Program-made: the position numbers and the translations under genes | The notes under the pieces: generated by a model | The model's database searches: none | The model's input: the letters and a program-made list of their open reading frames with translations, nothing else | Told to the model about the DNA's origin: nothing | Shown: piece after piece, positions 56,892 to 64,000 of the stretch | Position numbering within the stretch: the stretch's first letter is position 1 | Layout: each line of letters begins with the position of its first letter | From: Gloeopeniophorella convolvens | Lineage: Eukaryota > Basidiomycota > Agaricomycetes > Russulales | DNA length: 64,000 bases | Reading direction: 5' to 3' | Assembly (NCBI GenBank): GCA_022496205.1 | Contig: WTXD01000052.1 | Coordinates: 124,001-188,000 of the forward strand

Positions 56892-58780
56892 ATGCCCTCT
56901 ATGACCACCAAGGCTTACCTTGACCCATCCCAGGCGTTCGAGGAGCTCAAGAAATATCCCAAGTTCGATGGCCTCTCCGTCCAGGAGCTCATGGACTCGA
57001 ATGTGCATGGCGGTCTCACTTATAACGACTTCCTCATGCTCCCGGGCAAGATCGATTTCTCTGCCCACGAGGTCATCACTGAGAGCCGCATTACCCGCAA
57101 CGTTGTCCTCAAGACGCCCTTTATGAGTAGTCCCATGGACACGGTCACGGAAAAGGAGATGGCCATCTCCTTGGCGGTACGCACGCCACGAAGCTACTCA
57201 TTCTCACGTATTGACTCGCACCCATGACCAGCTCCTGGGTGGTATCGGTGTCATTCATCACAACCAGCCGGCCGCCGCGCAAGCCGCGATGGTCCGCGCC
57301 GTTAAGCGCCACGAGAACGGTTTCATCACCGACCCCGTCGTTCTGTCTCCGGATCATTATGTTGAGGACGTCCTGGATGTGAAGGCTCGTCTTGGCTTTT
57401 GTGGTATTCCTATCACAGGTAAGTCCGCCTGTTTCAATTGCGCCTACATGATGAGCCCTTTGTTTCATTTTAACCTTCGTTCTGCCGTACTAACGCGCTC
57501 ACACGCGTGATTTGGGGAGACTCTATGGATTTCCTGACCTCTACCTATTGGATTGAATGCGTCTTGGCGTGTATTCAAGCTTACTGATCCGTGTTCACAC
57601 AGATACCGGTGCTCTGGGAGGGAAACTCGTCGGGATCGTTACTTCCCGCGACGTCCAGTTCCAGCCTTCTGCCTCACGGCTCGCCGATGTGATGACCACG
57701 GACCTCGTGACGGCTCCCCAGGGCGTTACGCTCACCGAAGCCAATGACATCCTTCGCGACTCTAAGAAGGGCAAGCTTCCCATCGTCGACGCCCAGGGGT
57801 GCCTCGTCTCTCTCCTCGCACGGTCGGACCTTCTCAAGAACCAGACATACCCCCTCGCCTCTAAGCGCCCCGAGAGCAAGCAGCTATACTCCGCCGCAGC
57901 AATTGGCACCCGCCCTGCCGACCGTGAACGCCTCTTGCTGCTCGTCGAGGCCGGGCTCGACATCGTTATTCTCGACTCGTCCCAGGGCAACTCCGTCTTC
58001 CAGGTCGACATGATTCGATGGATCAAGGAGACGTTCCCACAGCTTGAAGTCATCGCGGGCAACGTCGTCACGCGCGAGCAGGCGGCAACCCTGATCGCCG
58101 CCGGCGCCGACGGACTGCGTGTCGGCATGGGCTCGGGTTCGATCTGCATCACGCAGGAGGTCATGGCTGTCGGCCGCCCACAGGCAACAGCGGTGTACGC
58201 TGTTTCCGAATTCGCCTCTCGCTTCGGCGTTCCGGTCGTCGCGGATGGCGGTATCTCCAACGTCGGGCACATCGTCAAGGCGCTCGCGCTCGGTGCCGGC
58301 GCTGTCATGATGGGCGGGCTGCTGGCTGGCACGACCGAAGCGCCGGGAGAGTACTTCTATCACGAGGGCAAGCGCGTCAAGACGTACCGCGGAATGGGCT
58401 CGCTCGAGGCTATGGAACAGGGCAAGCCCGGCGCATCGGGCGCGAGCGCGAACACCAAGGTGAACGGGAAGCCGGCCAAGCTGCCGCCGAGCAAGGCGCA
58501 GGCGGAGAAACACGTCCACGAGAACGCGGCCACGACGCGCTACTTCTCCGAGGCGTCGGCGGTCAAGGTCGCTCAGGGTGTGTCGGGCGACGTGCAGGAC
58601 AAGGGCAGCGTCAAGGACTTCTTACCGTACCTGCATGCGGGCCTGCAGCATTCGCTGCAGGACATCGGCGTGCGCAACGTCAAGGAGCTGAAGGCGGGCG
58701 TGAGCGAAGGCCGTGTTCGCTTCGAGCTGCGCACGGCGAGCGCACAGGTCGAGGGCGGTGTGCACGGGTTGAACTCGTGA
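56892..58780 (+). CDS. Inosine-5'-monophosphate dehydrogenase
   Basis: Exons 56892-57176, 57232-57418 and 57603-58780, in phase, give 549 aa. The N-terminus has [17 protein letters not shown] and [17 protein letters not shown], the active-site strands IGVIHHNQ follow, then two CBS domains ([20 protein letters not shown]). [16 protein letters not shown], the catalytic loop [12 protein letters not shown] with Cys near residue 339, [18 protein letters not shown] and the flap [10 protein letters not shown] follow. The enzyme oxidises IMP to XMP with NAD+, the limiting step of GTP synthesis (IMD family in yeast), and is the target of mycophenolic acid. Intron 2 is 184 nt, three times the usual size in this window. 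A Lys/Ala-rich insert (about residues 425-455, [18 protein letters not shown]) follows the flap. Confidence 0.97.
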
Positions 58781-59108
58781 GTCCTTCGCTTCGCGCCGAC
58801 CGGCTGCCGATGCTGACCCGCTTCGCGCCAGATATACCAAGCGTCTTTTTGCATAGGGGTCAAGGACGTAAATGTATCGTAACTGTTTGTATATGCGTGT
58901 ATTATCCACCCGTGCGTCGTTATATGACTTCTGTTGATGTATCCGTCGGGCCAGGTGGACTCCAGCGGCAGCGACAGTGCGCGCGGCCGGCGTGAAGTGG
59001 ATGATTCGTACAAGTGCTTACGTCCTCAAAATTAGACCTACTTAAAGAACGATTCGCCAGCAGTTCGAGGCATTCCAAAGGCATTCCCGCTCTTGCATTG
59101 TCTGAGAC
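58781..59108. other. Short gap between IMP dehydrogenase and SDR copy B
   Basis: Both neighbours are on the plus strand, so this carries a terminator and a promoter. No gene seen. Confidence 0.35.
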
Positions 59109-60592
59109 ATGCCAGCTGTATCTGCTCCTGCGAAGGTCCTGGTCACCGGGGCGAGCGGCTTTCTCGCCGCTTGGGTCGTGAAAGCGCTGCTCGAAGCGGG
59201 TTATGCGGTTCGTGGCACAGTGCGTAGCGCGAGTAAGGGTGAGCACCTCAAGGCGCTCTTCGGGGGCAAGGGTGACTTCGAGATCGTTATCGTCGAGGAT
59301 ATGACGAAGGTTCTGTGCGCATATATTCTCACTTTCAGCGAACTGAGTAGCTCTGTGTGCGGCAGGATGGTTCATTCGATGAAGCGGTCAAAGGTGTCGA
59401 CCTTGTGCAGCACATCGCTGCGGCTGTTACATTCGATATCAACCACCCTGATGGTATTTCGTTGTCTCTTCTCCGCGATGGGGCAAAGCCTGACTCCGCT
59501 TACCGTAGATGTCATCCTACCAGCAGTCAGAGGCACGCTCGGCCTCCTCGAGTCCGTTATCAAGTTTGGGTATGACTATTACATGCCTTCTCATAAAGAA
59601 GTAGATGTATGATCACTATTTTAGATCCTCCGTAAAGCGTGTCATAATCACCGCTTCCGGGGCTTCCATCATCAAGAGGCAGGAAATACCCGGGAAATGG
59701 GACGAGACGTCGTGGAACGAGCCCGCGATTGCTGAGTACAAAGCAAGAGGCGACAAGACGGATGGTGCGACAGCATACCGTGCAGCCAAGACATTGGCCG
59801 AGAAAGGTACGTGTGCCGGCTGGTCAGGCGCCGAACATTTATGCAAGCTTTTGGCCCGTGCAATAAGCGGCTTGGGAGCTGTATGAGAAGAACAAGCCAA
59901 GTATCGCATGGGACTTGGTGGTCCTGCATCCACCTTATGTTCGCTACTTATCATCTCATCAGAATCTCCAGATAGTGACATCTTTTTCAGATCCTCGGTG
60001 TAAGTCCTCTTCGAAGCCTGGTTACAGATGCAATGACACCATCCCTAGCCGCCAATCAACGACGTGCCTTCCTTGAGCGCGCTCAATACGTCGACGAAAC
60101 ACCTATATGATGTACTCTTCGCAGGCGTCGACGACACGAGGCTTACAGAAGGGTCATCGTGGATCGACGTCCGCGACCTCGCCCGGGCGCATCTGCTTGC
60201 GGGAGAGACCGCCGCGGCGGGTGGAGAACGGATTCTCGTTTCTGCAGGTGAAATCACGTCACTCAATACAAGCCCTTACATACGTACTGAATCTTGCTTT
60301 TTGCTCAGGTCCATTCTTCTGGCAAACGCTAGGTGTGTATCACAAAGTGACCCTGCATCACCGTGACTCAATGCCTCGCTCAGTGAATGTGGCCAATAGC
60401 ATCACACCCTCGCCGATGCCGGGCCTTCTCAAAGGAAAGCCAGAATTGATCACGCCAGGAATGCCGTTTCCCATTGGCTTCGATACAACAAAGGCCCAGC
60501 GCATATTCAGTGGATTGGAGCTGCGCCCTTTGGAGGAGACTATTCGCGATTCGCTGATCTTCTATGCGAGTTTGGTAGAGAGGGAGGCATAG
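59109..60592 (+). CDS. Extended SDR reductase, DFR/Gre2-like, copy B (347 aa)
   Basis: Exons 59109-59309, 59366-59453, 59509-59569, 59625-59806, 59868-59938, 59991-59999, 60049-60247, 60309-60332 and 60384-60592 give 347 aa. Seven of the nine exons have exactly the same length as in copy A. KVLVTGASGFLAAWVV is the NAD(P) motif, RGTVRSASKG the NADP loop, YRAAK the catalytic Tyr-x-x-x-Lys. WDLVVLHPPY, then the 9-nt exon ILG, then PPIND make the substrate loop. The C-terminus is longer (SLIFYASLVEREA). The first 67 residues are nearly identical in type to copy A, so the two arose by duplication and now lie 8 kb apart in opposite orientation. Substrate unknown. Confidence 0.9.
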
Positions 60593-61231
60593 GCGCATCG
60601 AGTTTGGCTCTTTTTCACGCGTCTTTCCATCGTATAGACAAGTAGTTGCAGAGCGGGTGGCGCTCTTCGAGGTAACATAGCATCCTATCATCATGAAGTG
60701 CCGCAGACTCGCATTGGGGGCCCTCAAAAGCCTAGGCCTGCTTGTCATTGAATTTTAGTGTCGCTTACATACCAACGGTGTGCACTGGCCGTCAGAAGTG
60801 GTACACTGACATGACGTAATCATGCAAGTTACACTGCCAGCGGGCGCATCGCGGTTTCCAAGCGATGTCCGAAATCTTGATAAAGTACGCTCAAATCGCA
60901 TAAAATCATAGTTAGCGGCCAGACGGTGAGGATATCGATGAAACCTATGAAATTCGTCAATCGCAACGGCTGGGCTTGAATCACTGGACTGCCCCGTTTG
61001 GGTTGTTGGTTCGCGGTGCTCACTGTGCTCGCGGTGCTCGCGGCAGGTGGGCCCTGGGGTCGCAGGTCCGGTGGGAAGGGGTCGCATTCGTGTATTTCAT
61101 TGAGGACCAAAGTATAGAACATGTTTGCATAAAAAACAGCCGCTACTACGTCGATACCGCCCCGAAATTCACGCATTTGGAGTATTGGATGGCAGTACTG
61201 ATGTTACTGCTTTTTGTGGGCCCAGCAGCAC
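60593..61231. terminator. Convergent gap, no gene
   Basis: This lies between SDR copy B and the next minus-strand gene. It holds a short imperfect GTGCTCGCG-type repeat near 61010-61045. A 115-codon minus frame here shows no recognisable domain. Confidence 0.35.
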
Positions 61232-62754
61232 CTACTCATCGTCGCTGGCATACTGGTCAGGAGACTGAGTGTCGTGCATGTCTCCCATGGTATCGTGCCC
61301 GTCAGCCCTGGTAGGGTTGAACTCGTCCAGCGCGCTGTCCATTTCCTCCACGTGCGGGGTGCTATTGACGTTCCCGAGGTCGAGTGCGTTGGCCAGACGC
61401 TTCCGCTTCGACTGCCTTTTGGAGCGCGAATTGGCAGCAGACCCTATGACGGCGGTCTCGCATGCCGCCGTCTCAAGTGCAATGATGGTGTCGTACCACC
61501 TGCGTGTATGACAGTTAGCTCGCGAATGTCAGCGCTCACACACGGTGCTCACATAACCCAGCCCTCTTTGGTGCGGTCATGACCGTGTAACTTGACGAGC
61601 TTCTGGAGCTCGCTCTCCATATGGTCCCAGAAATGTGTTTCTTTTCCTTTTGCAAGGCCCTGCGTCAGTATGGAGCGTGCGACCCGGCGCTGGGTGAGGA
61701 TATGTAAGCCAGAGTATCAATGTATGTGCAGTTTAGAACCCGTACCGCGAGCGCCATCTGGGCGTGGATCATCTTTCTCGTGGATCTATCTATGACGCCT
61801 TGGAAGTATAGCTTGATCATTTTGTCCGAGAAATGGGAACTCGATTCGTTCGCATCCACCGACGCGAAAATCTGACTGTAATTAAGAAAAATCGTGGAAG
61901 GAGCATACAATCATTGTGACTAACCTTGGCTCTCAAATTGCTGCGATCGGCGTACTGATGATTGTTGATGAATGCCCGAACAGCCTGCTGCTTGAAGATA
62001 CTCTCGTTGTAATCATAGATTTGCAGCTTGCGTTCAGCGTACATATCCATCCATTCCTATGTGCTTCCTCATCAGACCTCACCCGGATCAATGGATGCAA
62101 TCATAACGTACCTCAATGCGCGGGATCATAGTCTTGTTGTAAGAGTTCACGGGCTGGATCAACCAGTGCAACATGATTCGACGCAATGCGTCCTCTTGGA
62201 GAGTATTGAGCGACCAGGCCATCTCCGTGTTCCTCTTGATTGCCTTGATATCGTTCATAATTTCCTTGTTTTGGTCCACCAAAATTTCGGCTTGCATCAG
62301 CATGGACATGCTGAGTGCGGCTTGAAAAATTTCAGTGCGAGTAGCAGCCATCTGGGGATTAAGTGAATGAGTTTGTGGTAGCATGTGCGGCGCCGAGCAT
62401 ACTCGCATTTGCAAATTCGTGCAACAGCATACGGGCCGCGGTGTTGAGCCCGAGAGCACCGACGACTTTGTCGACATGCTGGGCCAGCGCCATTGCACGC
62501 CTCATGACCGGATCACTACCAATAACATCGGGGTCCTGCCCCCCGCCTCCTCCCAGACAGGCAGGCGTTGTAGTACCAGTCGTGACGCTGCCGCCGAAAA
62601 GGTCGTCTGCAGAAGACCCGGTGGGGCTCCCAGTTGAGTACAAGGACTGGGATGAGCGCACCCGGGAGAGAGATAGAGGGTTTTGACTATTACCCGAGCT
62701 CAAAGACTGCGAGTTTGACTGAGCGAAGGAGCCTTGAGGAGTGAGCAACGGCAT
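61232..62754 (-). CDS. Hypothetical protein, about 370 aa, one junction unresolved
   Basis: Exons 62351-62112, 62056-61925, 61871-61746, 61689-61553 and 61499-61232 join in phase. Upstream, an exon from ATG 62754 encodes MPLLTPQGSFAQSNSQ, a Ser-rich leader, then AQHVDKVVGALGLNTAARMLLHEFANAS. Its best donor (near 62427) is in phase 1, while the next exon (MAATRTEIFQAALSMSMLMQ) needs phase 0. Either a frameshift, an unusual splice site or a missed micro-exon lies between. The middle is strongly helical (EIMNDIKAIKRNTEMAW; AERKLQIYDYNESIFKQQAVRAF). The tail has a basic stretch SRSKRQSKRKR, possibly a nuclear signal, and an acidic end QYASDDE. I do not recognise the family. Confidence 0.6.
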
Positions 62755-63286
62755 TTTGAGGTGCGAAAGGATGGCAGCGTGTTGGTTTGGCGTGAAGACG
62801 AAAAGTAAAAATTTCGCCCATCATGACCCAACCGCTGCAACACGTGCACCACAGGATTGCTCCCAGGGGTCCTTGTGCCCCCGCGCTCCAATCGTTGTGG
62901 CATCCAGGCGACAGATCCCAGCGCGAGACAGTTCTAATAACGCTCGACACGAGCCTTGGGTGTTTGCTCTAGCACTGATTGCTCAGAGACTTACTGTGAC
63001 TGGCACAGCAATCTACCAGGTTCAACCCGCAGAGCGTGTCTCTTGGATCTCTAAACGTGAGGCCCAAGCCGCAGTCCCAAGCCATGCAATTGAAGGGCGC
63101 AGATGCGCAACGCCCAGGTGCAAAACAATTCCCTGAAGGGTCCCGACTAGATGATTGGTGGATATAGGAGGCACAGAGAGGAGTTTGTGCCATTGAGATA
63201 CGAGACGATGAATGTACACAACATGTGGAGAGACGAGGGGGCACAGGTGACAGTGAGAAGTTGTAGTAAGACTCGCAAGCGACTAA
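62755..63286. other. Intergenic, no gene
   Basis: About 530 bp between two minus-strand genes: promoter of the first and terminator of the second. Confidence 0.35.
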
Positions 63287-64000
63287 TTAGCGCCTGTGGC
63301 GATGCGCACAACCCGACGCGCACAACGCTTCGATGCTTCCACGCCACGTGCGTGTGCGGTGCGACTTCCCTGCATTGTCCGTCTCGCGCCACACTGTTTC
63401 CGTCCTTCCGGATCCCGAGGGTGCCCCCCCTCGCTGCTCAGCAATCGTCCAGTCGAGGCCTCTTTCCCGGTGATCCAGTGCACTCTTCCAGCCCCAGAAC
63501 ATTCCGCTATCGGCTTCAGGTCAGTCCCACCTTGGGGATGCATGAGAGCCTGCAGAGTACTCACTTTGAGACTGCGGCTGGCGCCGTCCTCGGCATGAGG
63601 CTCGGCCTGGTCTTCGAGGAGCTGAATTCGCAGCCTCAGGTTCTCGATCTCGTCTTGGGCGGATTTCAGCTCCCTTTGTGTGACGTGCAGCGCGTTGTCA
63701 GATTCGGTCCACTTCTGGTGATAGAACTCCTCATGCTTCCCAAGCGTGAATCGGAACCAGCGTGGCTATCATATTCGGGTGCGTGCACCTTGGTGAGCAT
63801 TTGAATTCGTGTCAGCGAATGTGCCACTCACATCATTTCGCTGGCCGATTAACTTCAGTTGGAGCGTCTGCCGCGGGATGTCCTCACTCATGAGCATATC
63901 AACCAGGGTTTCATCAGACTTCTTCCACTGCTCCTGTAGAAATTCTACCACCTTGGCATCGCGTGAGGCCGCCCATCGCAACTTTTCAAGCTCTGTGTCA
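63287..64000 (-). CDS. Coiled-coil protein, 3' part only (partial at the right edge)
   Basis: Exons 63832 to the edge, 63565-63765 and 63287-63484 join in phase 0. The visible 188 residues begin DTELEKLRWAASRDAKVVEFLQEQWKK, continue MSEDIPRQTLQLKLIGQRNDPRWFRFTLGKHEEFYHQKW, and then form a leucine-heptad coiled coil (ELKSAQDEIENLRLRIQLLEDQ). The last exon is basic with Arg/His (KSHRTRTWRG, ending CAHRHRR). The 66-nt intron between the first two exons is preferred because it rejoins QRND to PRWFRF in frame. The N-terminal part is outside the window. Family not recognised. Confidence 0.6.

Noticed and set aside
57419..57602. C/D snoRNA in the long IMP dehydrogenase intron
   Set aside because: ATGATGA (57448-57454) and CTGA (57534-57537) could be boxes C and D, but the flanks do not form a terminal stem and no guide target can be shown by eye.
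60829..61176. 115-codon minus-strand frame with a hydrophobic part
   Set aside because: No matching exons, and it lies in the convergent gap after SDR copy B.

Overview
The window looks like chromosomal DNA from an Agaricomycete basidiomycete, probably a polypore-type wood-decay fungus. The evidence is the dense introns of about 50-60 nt in most genes, the GC-rich coding sequence, and families largely restricted to or expanded in Agaricomycetes (DUF6535, DUF6593, a tandem cytochrome P450 array, a multicopy P-loop ATPase family). Exons were joined by hand from splice signals and reading phase, and wherever possible cross-checked between paralogs inside the window. No tRNA, rRNA or CRISPR array was recognised.

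Left third (1-20.6 kb). A partial BEM46-like hydrolase sits at the edge, followed by a DM9/DUF3421 protein. Next are two diverged copies of a large P-loop ATPase gene with Crinkler-like architecture, in inverted orientation: 3.4-6.6 kb (plus, frameshifted) and 11.7-14.9 kb (minus, intact, 942 aa). They enclose a divergent housekeeping pair, CTU1/NCS6 (tRNA thiolation) and NOP9 (small-subunit rRNA processing). ERG27 (sterol 3-keto reductase), a long inverted repeat upstream of a 203-aa hypothetical gene, and NOP58 follow.

Middle (20.6-46.9 kb). Three intact cytochrome P450 genes and one decayed P450 lie head to tail. The intact copies share an almost exactly conserved 12-exon structure, including a 14-nt exon for the oxygen-binding motif and an 11-nt exon that carries the heme-ligand cysteine. 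A 40-bp perfect palindrome and a MITE-like element with 27-bp terminal inverted repeats lie between them. A hypothetical gene, a NF-YC/HAP5-type histone-fold subunit, a DUF3602 protein built of GRGGxGNI repeats, and a DUF6593 protein follow. About 4 kb (43-46.9 kb) could not be resolved into genes.

Right third (46.9-64 kb). A DUF6535 membrane protein, two dispersed inverted copies of an extended SDR reductase that share a 9-nt exon, MTA phosphorylase (methionine salvage), an SH3 protein of Nbp2/Skb5 type, a hypothetical protein, IMP dehydrogenase (GTP synthesis), and two uncharacterised genes, the last cut by the right edge. The housekeeping genes do not form one pathway. The accessory parts (ATPase pair, P450 array, SDR pair) show local gene duplication with decay of some copies.
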